Shown here: positions 6,787-15,748 of the stretch, one piece after another
How the letters are laid out: each line of letters begins with the position of its first letter
How positions within the stretch are numbered: the stretch's first letter is position 1
Program-made: the position numbers and the translations under genes
DNA from: an uncultured Phascolarctobacterium sp.
GTDB lineage: Bacteria; Bacillota; Negativicutes; Acidaminococcales; Acidaminococcaceae
Direction: 5' to 3'
DNA: 37,614 nucleotides
Assembly: GCF_937920985.1 (NCBI RefSeq)
Contig: NZ_CALDXR010000064.1
Location: 1 to 37,614 of the forward strand
Notes under the pieces: generated by a model
Database searches by the model: none
Told to the model about the DNA's origin: nothing
The model's input: only the letters and a program-made list of their open reading frames with translations

Positions 6787-8895
6787 GTGAATTTTATGAA
6801 AAGCCGATATAATCCTTTGCTTTTGGCAGTAATCGTAATCGGTCTGGTTTGTGCCTTATGGCTGAACGTTGTCCGTCACGATGTTGAACAAAAAAACAAT
6901 ACTGTAGAAATGGCTATGGAGTACGAGGGCTTACGTAAGCTGGCTGCCTTGCAGGGCCTGCCGGAGGAGGATGTACTGCGTCAGTTTAAGGATGCAGGCA
7001 TCAACTCGCTGATGATTTTTGATACTACGCTGGAGCGTCTGACTAAAAACGGCGAAATCCAGACGGTAACCGGCGGTGAGCTGCGTCAGGCAGCTGCGCT
7101 TGGTTCCGGTATGGGTGTTTTTGCTAATGTGGGAGCCGGCGATGTTGAAGAAAATGCTGCTTACGTTGCTGCTACTGACAATCAGTCTGTCTTAGATGAT
7201 GTAGAGCAGGATTTGTGCCTGCGCTACGGTGCTGACCGTGTAAAGGTTGTAAGTGAAAATCCGCGTATTATCAAAATCAAGGGCAGCACTACGCCTCTGC
7301 CTGAGGGCAAATACGATGAGCCTCAGGGACTGCTGCAGGCTCCTTTAGGTTTGCCGGTGCAGGATATGCGTAAGGTTGCTGCTTTGGGCTTCAAAATTAT
7401 CGTACGTCCGCAAAATTATGTGGATGTAACGGATGAGCAGATTGACGGCATTTTTGCCCGCATTAAAGAAGCCGGTGTACCGGTTGATGCTCTGATGCCA
7501 TGCGGTACAGAGGTTGTGGGCTATCCTAATAAAATGCAGCATTTGGGCGAGCGCATGAAGGAAAACAAGATGACGCTGGTAATGCTGGAGCATTACACCC
7601 AGCTGCAGTTTGCCAAAATCGACGGTCTGTTGCCTTTGGCTGAGTTCAATGACTATAAGGCTGCCCGTTCCTATGTTATCGACCCGACCGAGCAGAAGAA
7701 AATCAGCGTGGGTGAGGCTTTGCGCCGGTGGGCGCTGACGGACGAGGAGCGCAATATCCGTGTGAACTATATCCGTCCCTTCCTGATGCCTGAGGGTGGT
7801 CAGGATATTATGAAGACTAACCTGAAGTATGTGCGTGATATTAAGGCCAGCGTTGAAGCGCGTGGTTATACTATCGGCGAAGCTGGTGTTTTCAGCGCTG
7901 AAAACAAAGATGGCTTTGCACCGTATTTCCCTGCAAAGGTAAGCTTTATTCCTATTGTACTGGCGATTGCCGCAGGTGTAGTGCTGTATCTTGCGCTGCT
8001 CTTTAACCTGGGCGGCAAGCAGCAAATAGCACTGTGGGCAATTTTTTCTGCTGGTGCTCTGGCACTGCTGTTTATCGGCCGCGGCCTGTTTACACGTCAG
8101 CTGCTGGCTTTGGCGGCAGCAAGTGTTTTCCCGGTGCTTTCAATGAATGTTATCTTTAACATTTGGGATAAAAATACGAGTGATAAGCACAGTCTGCTTG
8201 CTATTTGCTGGAACGGTATCTGGCAGCTGGCGCTGGCTATTGCTTTGTCTTTGGTGGGTGCAGCCTTCTTGTCCGCTATTTTGACAGACAGCCGCTTCCT
8301 GTTGGAAATTGATATTTACCGCGGCGTAAAATTAACCTTTATTCTGCCGGTTATGCTGACAGCAGTTCTCTTTATGAAACGCTATGACCTGCTGCAGGTT
8401 GTGGGCAAAGGCTTGAAAACTCTGTGGGAGCGCCTGAACGGTCTGCTTGATACAGAGATTACCTTCCGCCATGTAGCAGTGCTTGCGGTGCTGCTGTTTA
8501 TTGCTTATTATTTTGTCGGCCGCAGCGGTCACACCGGCGGTGTGCCTGTGCCGGCAATTGAATTGAAGATGCGTGCTTTCTTAGAGCAGCTGATGTATGC
8601 ACGTCCGCGCGAAAAAGAATTTATGATTGGTCATCCGGCATTTTTCGTGGCAGTGCTTGCTGTTTACCGTTGTGCACCACGTTGGTGGCAGTTTGTACTG
8701 ACCTGCGCTGCCGTTATCGGACAGGGCAGTCTGGTGCAGACCTTCTGTCATATGCGTACTCCGGTTGTTATGAGCTTTGTACGTGCTCTCGACGGTTATG
8801 CTGTTGGCGTTGTATTTGGCGTAATTGCCGTACTGGTGCTTGGCATGCTGTTGCCTTTAGTTGTTAAGTTTAGAAGGAGATACCTTGAAGAATGA
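6787..8895 (+). CDS. DUF5693-family polytopic membrane protein
   Basis: A 702-residue protein with one N-terminal membrane segment (about residues 8-27), a large soluble domain (about 30-380) and then a C-terminal half with about eight or nine hydrophobic segments beginning near 385 and ending in a basic KFRRRYLEE tail. This architecture and its place immediately before csaB match the DUF5693 family of Firmicutes; its job is not established, but the neighbourhood suggests wall polymer or envelope assembly. GTG 6787 follows GAGGT by 8 bases; ATG 6796 is an alternative. The stop overlaps the csaB start by four bases (ATGA), so the two are probably co-translated. Confidence 0.82.
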   Translation: MNFMKSRYNPLLLAVIVIGLVCALWLNVVRHDVEQKNNTVEMAMEYEGLRKLAALQGLPEEDVLRQFKDAGINSLMIFDTTLERLTKNGEIQTVTGGELRQAAALGSGMGVFANVGAGDVEENAAYVAATDNQSVLDDVEQDLCLRYGADRVKVVSENPRIIKIKGSTTPLPEGKYDEPQGLLQAPLGLPVQDMRKVAALGFKIIVRPQNYVDVTDEQIDGIFARIKEAGVPVDALMPCGTEVVGYPNKMQHLGERMKENKMTLVMLEHYTQLQFAKIDGLLPLAEFNDYKAARSYVIDPTEQKKISVGEALRRWALTDEERNIRVNYIRPFLMPEGGQDIMKTNLKYVRDIKASVEARGYTIGEAGVFSAENKDGFAPYFPAKVSFIPIVLAIAAGVVLYLALLFNLGGKQQIALWAIFSAGALALLFIGRGLFTRQLLALAAASVFPVLSMNVIFNIWDKNTSDKHSLLAICWNGIWQLALAIALSLVGAAFLSAILTDSRFLLEIDIYRGVKLTFILPVMLTAVLFMKRYDLLQVVGKGLKTLWERLNGLLDTEITFRHVAVLAVLLFIAYYFVGRSGHTGGVPVPAIELKMRAFLEQLMYARPREKEFMIGHPAFFVAVLAVYRCAPRWWQFVLTCAAVIGQGSLVQTFCHMRTPVVMSFVRALDGYAVGVVFGVIAVLVLGMLLPLVVKFRRRYLEE

Positions 8896-9974
8896 GTAAG
8901 ATCGTGATTTCCGGATACTATGGATTTGCTAATGCCGGAGATGAAGCTATGCTGACCGCGATCATTAAGGCTTTGCGCAGTACGGAAAAGACCGTGGAGC
9001 TGACGGTTATCTCGGGCAATCCGCCTGCTACTGCCGCAAGACACAAGGTGAATTCTCTTCATCGTTTCAGCTTTTGCAAAATTTTTGCTGCCCTCATGGA
9101 CTGCGACCTGCTGCTCAGCGGCGGTGGCAGTTTGCTTCAGGACGTTACCAGTAAGCGCAGTCTGTTATATTATCTGTTTATCTTGGCTTTGGGCCTGCTG
9201 CTCAAAAAAAAGGTTATGCTTTTCGGCCAGGGGATAGGTCCTATCCATAACAGGCTTATGCGCAGACTTACTAAATTTATCTGCAGCCGGGTGGATTTAA
9301 TTACCGTGCGTGACCAGGATTCTTTGTATGAACTGCGTCGCATCGGTGTACCGGCGGAAAAGGTGCAGCTGACAGCCGATTCTGTGCTGACTTTGCCGCA
9401 GGAGAGTAAGGAAAAAGGACTCGAGCTGCTGCAGCAGTTTGGGGTGCCGCAAGATAAAATGCTGATAGCTATAAGTGTACGTAAATGGCAGGAGGATGAT
9501 AAGTACCTGCTGGAGCTGGCTAAGGCTGCGGATATTCTGGCCAAGGAGTATAAGGCGCATATTGTGCTGCTGCCGCTGCAATATCCTGTGGATGTGGCTG
9601 CCTGCAACAGATTACAGCACTTTATGAGGAGCAAGGCAGACAGTACTGTTTTGGAAACCAGCTGTGATACTGAACAGTTTTTGTCGCTGATGGGTAACTT
9701 TAATCTGCTTATCGGTATGCGTCTGCATGCACTGATTTTTGCTGCAGTTATGGAGCTGCCTTTTGTGGCTGTATCCTATGACCCCAAAATTGACGGCTTT
9801 GTTAAAGACATTAACGGCATCAGCGCAGGAGCTGTGGAAACACTGCAGGCTGCGCAGGTAGTTGCGTCTGCGCGCAAGGCGCTGGCCTCTGCCAATGCTG
9901 CTCATGGACTTTTGGATACATTGAGAGCGAAAGCTTTTTTAAATGCAAAGGAAGCCTTTGATTTATTAAATTGA
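8892..9974 (+). CDS. csaB: Polysaccharide pyruvyl transferase CsaB
   Basis: CsaB transfers pyruvate as a ketal to a secondary cell wall polysaccharide, which creates the anchor for S-layer-homology (SLH) proteins. The 360-residue sequence starts with the family signature (ISGYYGFANAGDEAML), holds LLSGGGSLLQD near residue 75-85 and MLFGQGIGPI near 108-117, and ends with IGMRLHALIFAAV near 275 and PFVAVSYDPKIDGF, all typical of the PssB/CsaB fold. If this is a Negativicute, the SLH proteins concerned would include the OmpM-type porins tying the outer membrane to the wall; that step is inference. Cytoplasmic, no signal peptide. Confidence 0.9.
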   Translation: MSKIVISGYYGFANAGDEAMLTAIIKALRSTEKTVELTVISGNPPATAARHKVNSLHRFSFCKIFAALMDCDLLLSGGGSLLQDVTSKRSLLYYLFILALGLLLKKKVMLFGQGIGPIHNRLMRRLTKFICSRVDLITVRDQDSLYELRRIGVPAEKVQLTADSVLTLPQESKEKGLELLQQFGVPQDKMLIAISVRKWQEDDKYLLELAKAADILAKEYKAHIVLLPLQYPVDVAACNRLQHFMRSKADSTVLETSCDTEQFLSLMGNFNLLIGMRLHALIFAAVMELPFVAVSYDPKIDGFVKDINGISAGAVETLQAAQVVASARKALASANAAHGLLDTLRAKAFLNAKEAFDLLN

Positions 9975-9990
9975 GAGGAGACTGAAGGTA

Positions 9991-10677
9991 GTGCTGAAAA
10001 TGACTGATGTAAGCAAGGTATACCCCGGTGGTTCTGTCGCCTTGCAGAAAGTCAATATTCATATTGAACCAGGCGAATTCGTCTTTGTTGTAGGACCGAG
10101 CGGCGCTGGTAAATCTACCTTTATCAAAATGCTGTTCCGTGAGGTTCTGCCGACCACGGGCAGCATTTTTGTTAATGGCGTGGATATTTTATCGCTGACA
10201 CCTAAGGAGATTCCGTATATGAGGCGTCAGCTTGGAATTATATTCCAGGATTATCGTCTGCTTCCGGACCGTACTGTTTATGAAAACGTGGCTTTTGCTA
10301 TGGAGGTAATAGAAACACCGCGCCGCAAGATTAAGCGCAGAGTGTTGAACGTATTGGATCTTGTCGGCCTGCGTCACCGTGCCGATGCTTATCCTAACGA
10401 GCTGAGCGGCGGCGAGCAGCAGCGTATCGCTATTGCCCGTGCTATTGTCAACGATCCTATTATGGTAATTGCCGACGAACCTACAGGTAACCTGGACCCG
10501 GAAACAAGCTGGGATATTATGGAAATCTTTAAGGAAATTAATGCTGAAGGAACTACGATTGTCATGGCAACTCATGATAAAGAAATAGTTGATGCTATGG
10601 GCAAACGCGTTATAGCCATTGAAGACGGAAATATCGTACGTGATGAGGCAAGCGGGGTATATGGCTATGAGCTTTAG
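9991..10677 (+). CDS. ftsE: Cell division ATP-binding protein FtsE
   Basis: The ATPase of the FtsEX complex, an ABC-type machine that does not transport but switches peptidoglycan hydrolases on across the membrane at the division site. All ABC motifs are intact in 228 residues: Walker A GPSGAGKS (35-42), Q-loop Q86, signature LSGGEQQR (138-145), Walker B VIADEP (159-164) and switch His195 (MATHD). GTG 9991 lies 10 bases after GAGGAG; ATG 10000 is the alternative. The end overlaps ftsX. Confidence 0.96.
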   Translation: MLKMTDVSKVYPGGSVALQKVNIHIEPGEFVFVVGPSGAGKSTFIKMLFREVLPTTGSIFVNGVDILSLTPKEIPYMRRQLGIIFQDYRLLPDRTVYENVAFAMEVIETPRRKIKRRVLNVLDLVGLRHRADAYPNELSGGEQQRIAIARAIVNDPIMVIADEPTGNLDPETSWDIMEIFKEINAEGTTIVMATHDKEIVDAMGKRVIAIEDGNIVRDEASGVYGYEL

Positions 10678-11554
10678 TACAAAAGAATATTTTATCAAGG
10701 AAACCTATAAATCCATAAGGCGTAATGGCTTTATGAGCTTTGCCTCTATTTCAACAGTGGCGGTTTCGTTGTTAGTGCTGGGGATGTTTCTGCTGATTTT
10801 TCTCAACACCAACAATTTGGCGCAGTATCTGGAAAGCCAGGTACAGGTGTCAGTCTACATGCAGGACAGTGCTTCGGCGGAGGAGCTGCAGGCAGTAGAG
10901 GCGAAGCTGAAGAAGATGCCTGGTGTAGTAAAGGTAATGCCTGTCAGTAAGCAGCAGGCTTTAGCGCGCTTCAAGGAACGTCTTGGCGATCAGGAGCAGC
11001 TGCTTAACAGCCTTGGTAAGGAGAATCCCTTTCCCAATTCCTTTGAGGTGCAGGTTGATAATCCTGAGCGCATTAAGGTGATTACACCTTCTATCGGACA
11101 GCTGCCTAAGGTAGAGACAGCAAAATTTGGTCAGGAGGTTGTAGAGCATTTATTCTCTCTGACTAAAATACTGCGTTTTGGCGGCATTGTCCTGGTTGTG
11201 TTTTTGGCTATGGCAACGCTGTTTATTATTTCCAATACTATCCGTCTGACGGTATTTGCCCGCCGTAAGGAAGTTGTTATTATGAAATATGTTGGTGCTA
11301 CCGACTGGTTTATCCGTTGGCCGTTTTTGCTGGAGGGGATGACCTTAGGCTTTTTTGGTGCGGTAATTGCTTCTCTTTGTATTAACAGCATTTATGCCGG
11401 CCTGTTGGAAAGAATCCATGCTACATTGGCCTTTCTGCCATTGCTGCCGACATCGCCCCTATTGTTTTATGTAACAATGTTTTTGCTGGCAGCCGGTACT
11501 GGGATTGGTGCCTTGGGCAGCTACATCTCCTTGCGTAAGTTTTTGCGCGTTTAA
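10667..11554 (+). CDS. ftsX: Cell division protein FtsX (membrane subunit)
   Basis: The membrane partner of FtsE, 295 residues. One membrane segment near the N-terminus (about 24-46), an extracytoplasmic loop (about 47-165, containing QVQVSVYMQDSAS) that contacts hydrolase activators, then three C-terminal membrane segments, the FtsX/MacB-like layout. Starts ATG 10661 (MAMSF) or 10667 (MSF) both lie inside the end of ftsE; 10667 gives better spacing from GGGG at 10654-10657. A longer frame back to 10619 has no binding site. The M23 protein that follows 14 bases later is its probable effector. Confidence 0.94.
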   Translation: MSFSTKEYFIKETYKSIRRNGFMSFASISTVAVSLLVLGMFLLIFLNTNNLAQYLESQVQVSVYMQDSASAEELQAVEAKLKKMPGVVKVMPVSKQQALARFKERLGDQEQLLNSLGKENPFPNSFEVQVDNPERIKVITPSIGQLPKVETAKFGQEVVEHLFSLTKILRFGGIVLVVFLAMATLFIISNTIRLTVFARRKEVVIMKYVGATDWFIRWPFLLEGMTLGFFGAVIASLCINSIYAGLLERIHATLAFLPLLPTSPLLFYVTMFLLAAGTGIGALGSYISLRKFLRV

Positions 11555-11568
11555 GGGAGGCATATGTG

Positions 11569-12714
11569 ATGGAGAAAAAGAAGCTTGGTGGCTTGCTGTT
11601 GGCCCTGTGGCTGGCGGTGCTGCCAATTTACGGTGCTTTGTGCTTTGCTGATACTGCTGATGATAAGCGTGCGGAGCTTAACGATGTGCGCCAGCGAATG
11701 GAGCGTATGCAGACGCGCAAGGAGCAGGCGCGCAGGAAGGCTGAAAGCGCCAGCGCGGAGCTTAGTGAGGTTATGGGCAGTCTTAACGCGCTGCAGGCAC
11801 AGGCTAATAATCTGCAGAAAAAAAGCGATGCTCTGCAGGGAAAAATAAATGATAACCAGGCTAAGCTGGAAAAAAAGCAGCAGGAAATGCAGGAGCGCAT
11901 GCAGATTTACCGCAAACGCCTGCGTGATATTTATATCAACGGCCAGATCAATTATCTTGATGTGCTTTTGGGTGCCAAGGATTTCAGTGATTTTTCCTCG
12001 CGTATGTATTTGCTGCAAAAAATCATCAGCCGCGACTTGGAGCTGTTGGAAAAGTTGAAGCAGGATGCTGCTGAAATCAACAGCCGTAAGGAGCAGCTGG
12101 CAGCAGAAATGAAGGAAATTAAGGCTACGCAGACTGAGCTGGAGGCTAAGAAGGCCAAGGTCAATAAGCTGCGTGAGCAGCGTGCCTATATGCTTTACAA
12201 GGCACAGGAGGAAGAGCAGTCCAGCCAGGAGGAATATGAGCGTCTGCTGGCTATTTCGGAAAATATCGCCTCTATGCTGCGTAATATGGAAAACTCAGGC
12301 GGCGGTGCACCTGCCGGACAAGGCGGTACAGGTCAGTTTATGTGGCCCTGCAATGGTCCGATTACTTCTTATTATGGCTGGAGAACACATCCGATTTTTG
12401 GTACTACCAAGTATCATAGCGGCATGGATATTGCGGTTGATTCGGGAACGCCGATTCATGCTGCTGACAGCGGCACTGTAGTTTACAGCGGCTGGCTCGG
12501 AGGCTACGGCAACTGCATAATGATTGACCATGGCGGCGGTCTGGTAACTCTGTATGCACATAATTCGGCGTTAAATGTTGGTGAGGGGCAATATGTAAGC
12601 AAGGGCACAGTTGTTGCTTATGCAGGCAGTACCGGTTATTCTACCGGTCCGCACTGTCATTTTGAGGTGCGTCTGCATGGTGAGCTTACAGAGCCGTTAA
12701 ATTATTTGCCATGA
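11569..12714 (+). CDS. EnvC-like murein hydrolase/activator: coiled coil plus M23 (LytM) domain
   Basis: An exported 381-residue protein with a signal peptide (about 1-26), a long charged coiled coil (about 29-240, rich in Glu, Lys, Gln), a Gly-rich linker near 243-255 and a C-terminal M23 peptidase domain. The metal-site motifs look intact: HSGMD near 283 and HCHFE near 364, so it may cut peptide crosslinks itself, unlike E. coli EnvC, which has lost them. Coiled coil plus LytM directly after ftsEX is the standard partner of FtsX. ATG 11569 lies 8 bases after GGGAGG; GTG 11566 is only 5 away. Confidence 0.93.
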   Translation: MEKKKLGGLLLALWLAVLPIYGALCFADTADDKRAELNDVRQRMERMQTRKEQARRKAESASAELSEVMGSLNALQAQANNLQKKSDALQGKINDNQAKLEKKQQEMQERMQIYRKRLRDIYINGQINYLDVLLGAKDFSDFSSRMYLLQKIISRDLELLEKLKQDAAEINSRKEQLAAEMKEIKATQTELEAKKAKVNKLREQRAYMLYKAQEEEQSSQEEYERLLAISENIASMLRNMENSGGGAPAGQGGTGQFMWPCNGPITSYYGWRTHPIFGTTKYHSGMDIAVDSGTPIHAADSGTVVYSGWLGGYGNCIMIDHGGGLVTLYAHNSALNVGEGQYVSKGTVVAYAGSTGYSTGPHCHFEVRLHGELTEPLNYLP

Positions 12715-12739
12715 TAGACAGAAAACGGAGGCAATAGAA

Positions 12740-13894
12740 TTGTTTGGAAAAAGAAGATGGCAGCTTACAGCCTGCTGCCTGCTGACAGCGGTGTTGACTA
12801 CTGCAGCAATCGTAGGAACTGAAGCTGTGCTGTTAAACAGGTTGACTGGCAGTGTTTCGGAATCAGTGCGCTTTTTGCGCACTATGAAGCTTTTGAAGCG
12901 CAATTATAACGGCGAGGTTGACAATCATCAACTGTTCGATGGTGCACTTAAAGGCATGGTAGAGTCTGTTGGTGATCCTTATACAGTTTATCTGAACAAG
13001 AAGGATTTTCAGCAGCTGAGCGAAATGACAGTTGGCAGTTTTGGCGGCATTGGTATTGTTTTTGGTAAGCGCGGTAATGACTATGTGGTTATTTCTGCTT
13101 TGGAGGATAACCCTGGTGCGAAGGCAGGCATTAAGAGCGGTGATATTATTACCGCTATTGATGACAAGTCTACGCGTGAGATGAATATGGAGCAGGTAGC
13201 CAATAAAATCCGCGGAAAATACGGAACAACAGTTACGCTGGAGCTCAAGGATAAAGAGGGAAAGCTGCGTAAGGTAAATGTAGTACGAGCTGAAATCAAA
13301 AATCCTTCTGTTGCAGGACAAATGCTGGCGAATACCAAAATCGGTTATATAAGAATTGCTATATTTAATGAAAACACTGGTGATGACTTTGCCAAAAAAT
13401 ATGCTGAGCTGGAAAAGCAGGGCATGCAGGCCTTAGTGCTTGATTTGCGCGAAAATCCTGGCGGTATTTTGGATGCAGGTGTTGATGTTGCCAGAATGCT
13501 AGTGCCTAAAGGGCCTATTGTTTCTGTTATAGATAAAAACGGCAACAAATTTGAAGAAACATCAAGTCTGGAAAAGGTGAAATATCCTTTGGCTGTGCTT
13601 GTCGACCATGGCAGTGCCAGCGCGTCCGAAATTGTTGCCGGTGCCATTAAGGATACCAAGAGTGGTAAACTGTTTGGTGTAAAAACCTTTGGCAAGGGCA
13701 GTGTACAGTCTGTATATCGCCTGGACAATAATACTGCAGTAAAAATTACGGTGGCTAAATATTATACTCCGTCCGGCGTTTCTATTCATAATGTAGGCAT
13801 TGAGCCTGATGTGAAGGTGGAGTTGCCAGATGACGCTACCGTTGATGTTCAGCTGAAGGCGGCAGAGGATTACCTGCTGCAGCAGCTACAGTAA
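12740..13894 (+). CDS. S41-family C-terminal processing protease (CtpA/CtpB-like)
   Basis: A 384-residue exported serine protease anchored by an N-terminal hydrophobic segment (about 9-32). A PDZ domain (about 95-180, with FGGIGIVF and NPGAKAGIKSGDIITAID) gates the active site; the protease core follows with LVLDLRENPGG, the Ser motif HGSASASE near 290-297 and the Lys in KTFGKGS near 314-320. It starts at TTG, 8 bases after CGGAGG (12726-12731). Ctp proteases trim or degrade envelope proteins; elsewhere they turn over peptidoglycan hydrolases or their activators, so it may limit the M23 protein just upstream. That link is inference from position. Confidence 0.93.
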   Translation: MFGKRRWQLTACCLLTAVLTTAAIVGTEAVLLNRLTGSVSESVRFLRTMKLLKRNYNGEVDNHQLFDGALKGMVESVGDPYTVYLNKKDFQQLSEMTVGSFGGIGIVFGKRGNDYVVISALEDNPGAKAGIKSGDIITAIDDKSTREMNMEQVANKIRGKYGTTVTLELKDKEGKLRKVNVVRAEIKNPSVAGQMLANTKIGYIRIAIFNENTGDDFAKKYAELEKQGMQALVLDLRENPGGILDAGVDVARMLVPKGPIVSVIDKNGNKFEETSSLEKVKYPLAVLVDHGSASASEIVAGAIKDTKSGKLFGVKTFGKGSVQSVYRLDNNTAVKITVAKYYTPSGVSIHNVGIEPDVKVELPDDATVDVQLKAAEDYLLQQLQ

Positions 13895-13906
13895 GGAGGT
13901 ATAAAG

Positions 13907-14254
13907 ATGTTATTTGTTTGCTATCCTAAGTGCTCTACCTGCAAGAAGGCAGAGCAGTATCTGCAGGCTAAGGGCCTGAGCTTTACTGTGCGTGATATCA
14001 AGACTGATAATCCGACAGTTGACGAGCTGCGTACATGGTATGCAGCCAGCGGTTTGCCGCTGAAACGCTTCTTCAACACCAGCGGCATTTTGTATAAGCA
14101 ACTGGGACTGAAGGACAAGCTGCCGACGATGAGCGAGGACGAGCAGCTGGAGCTGCTTGCAAGCGATGGTATGCTTGTCAAACGTCCGCTGTTAATTTAT
14201 GACGGCGGCGTGTTGGTTGGCTTTAAACAGGCTGAATATGACGAGAAGCTCTGA
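13907..14254 (+). CDS. ArsC/Spx-family thioredoxin-fold protein
   Basis: A 115-residue protein with CYPKCSTCKKAEQYL at the N-terminus, giving a CxxC pair at about residues 9-12, and the C-terminal LVKRPLLIYDGGVLVGF motif of the ArsC/YffB/Spx superfamily. Members are arsenate reductases, redox-sensing regulators (Spx, MgsR) or unassigned reductases; the sequence alone does not choose. It lies 12 bases after the protease gene with AAGGAGG before the ATG and is followed by a terminator, so it ends the transcript of the envelope cluster. No arsenic genes are nearby, making arsenate reduction less likely. Confidence 0.85.
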   Translation: MLFVCYPKCSTCKKAEQYLQAKGLSFTVRDIKTDNPTVDELRTWYAASGLPLKRFFNTSGILYKQLGLKDKLPTMSEDEQLELLASDGMLVKRPLLIYDGGVLVGFKQAEYDEKL

Positions 14255-14279
14255 TATATTAATTTAAAATAACTTTGGA

Positions 14280-14319
14280 AAAACAGGCAGAACTTATGCG
14301 ACAGGTCTGTCTGTTTTTT
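14280..14319 (+). terminator. Intrinsic terminator after the ArsC/Spx-like gene
   Basis: AAACAGGCAGA (14281-14291) pairs with TCTGTCTGTTT (14306-14316) with one G-T pair, followed by a run of T to 14319. Confidence 0.75.
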
Positions 14320-14341
14320 CTGTTTCGGAAGTACAGTTACT

Positions 14342-14374
14342 TTGCCGTCACGAAAACAGCAAATGTGCTAAAAT
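14342..14374 (+). promoter_or_regulatory. Possible promoter for the DUF1343 gene
   Basis: TAAAAT (14369-14374) preceded by TGC gives an extended -10 element. The nearest -35-like TTGCCG (14342-14347) is 21 bases away, too far for a strong site. Confidence 0.35.
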
Positions 14375-14404
14375 ATACTTAGAATTATTTTTGGGAGGGG
14401 TTTA

Positions 14405-15628
14405 ATGAAAAAGTTGTTATGCATATGGATATTATGCAGTTTATTGATAGTGCTGTTTGCAGCAACAAGCTTTGCGGCAGCCGGGGAAAAAAGAGTTGTA
14501 TTAGGTATTGAACGCATTGATGAGCCTTTTGCTAAGCAACTGCTTGCCGGAAAAAGACTGGGACTGTTTACCAATCAGTCCGGCGTGGACAGCAAGCTTC
14601 GCAGCAGCACAGAGCTGCTGCAGAAGAGCTACAATCTGACGGCACTGTTTGTGCCTGAGCATGGACTGTTTGGCGCTGTGGCGGCAGGCGAAACCTTTGA
14701 GAGTCACACCTATAAGGATATACCTGTACACAGCCTGTATGGAGAAAATCGCAGGCCTACGGCAAAAATGCTGGATGAGATTGACACTATGGTGGTTGAT
14801 ATTCAGGATGTCGGCATTCGTCACTATACATATTTTTCTTCGCTTGCTTATATAATGGAAGAATGTGCCAAAGCGAAAAAGCAGGTTGTTGTTTTGGACC
14901 GCCCTAATCCTTTAGGCGGTGCTATGCAGGGACCGGTTCTCAAGCCGGAATATAAAACTTTTATCGGGCTTTACGAGCTGCCGTTGCGTCATGGTCTTAC
15001 TATAGGTGAATTTGCAAGCTATATCAACGCTACGCAGCATATCGGCTGTGAGCTGGCGGTGGTGCCTATGAAGGGATGGTCACGCAGAGAGCTGTGGCAG
15101 GATACAGGCCTGCCATGGGTACAGACATCTCCGCTGATTCCTACGGCAGAAACAGCGTTGCTATATGGTGTTACCGGTGTGTGCGGTGACAGCAATTTAT
15201 CTGTAGGTGTTGGCACAGCTAAGCCATTTTACTTTGTGGGAGCACCCTTTGCTGATGCGGATGCCGTAAAGGCATCATTAGATGCAAGGAAGCTTGCAGG
15301 CGTAGCTTTTAGAGCGGCGCGCTTTACGCCGCGCTACGGTGCTTACAGCGGTGAGCTGGTCCAGGGCGTAGAAATTTATCTTACGGATTTACGTAAGGTT
15401 AATCTGCCTGAGCTGGATTATATTTTGTTTACTACATTTAAAGAATTATATCCGGAGCAGGTAAAAACGCCGGAGCGCGGTTATGGCAGCAAAGGCTATA
15501 AGCTGGATATTGCGCTTGGAGAAAGCAGCTTGCGTGAAGGTGAAGCGCCAAAAACAGCTTTTGCGCGCTGGCATCAGGAGTGCTCAGCTTTCGCGCAGCA
15601 GGTAAAGCCTTATCTGCTGTATAAGTAA
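14405..15628 (+). CDS. namZ: Secreted exo-beta-N-acetylmuramidase, NamZ/DUF1343 family
   Basis: A 407-residue exported protein (signal peptide about 1-25, ending FAAA). DUF1343 proteins include NamZ, which removes MurNAc from the non-reducing ends of peptidoglycan fragments during wall recycling. Family motifs are visible: LGLFTNQSGVD near 54-64, VPEHGLFG near 83-90, VDIQDVGIRHYTYFSS near 124-139, LDRPNPLGG near 161-169, and GVGTAKPF near 273-280. It begins at ATG after GGGAGGGG. It stands alone behind a terminator, with no transporter for the released sugar in view. The family assignment is firm; the NamZ activity is inferred from family members. Confidence 0.87.
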   Translation: MKKLLCIWILCSLLIVLFAATSFAAAGEKRVVLGIERIDEPFAKQLLAGKRLGLFTNQSGVDSKLRSSTELLQKSYNLTALFVPEHGLFGAVAAGETFESHTYKDIPVHSLYGENRRPTAKMLDEIDTMVVDIQDVGIRHYTYFSSLAYIMEECAKAKKQVVVLDRPNPLGGAMQGPVLKPEYKTFIGLYELPLRHGLTIGEFASYINATQHIGCELAVVPMKGWSRRELWQDTGLPWVQTSPLIPTAETALLYGVTGVCGDSNLSVGVGTAKPFYFVGAPFADADAVKASLDARKLAGVAFRAARFTPRYGAYSGELVQGVEIYLTDLRKVNLPELDYILFTTFKELYPEQVKTPERGYGSKGYKLDIALGESSLREGEAPKTAFARWHQECSAFAQQVKPYLLYK

Positions 15629-15748
15629 GGCTGCAGAGAAATTAACATTTTTGTTGCATTCTCAAGCAGGATAATAGTGCTGCAGGCAAGAATAAAAATA
15701 ATATAGCGTAATATCAAAAAATAATTGATGATAAGGAGCTGACATATA

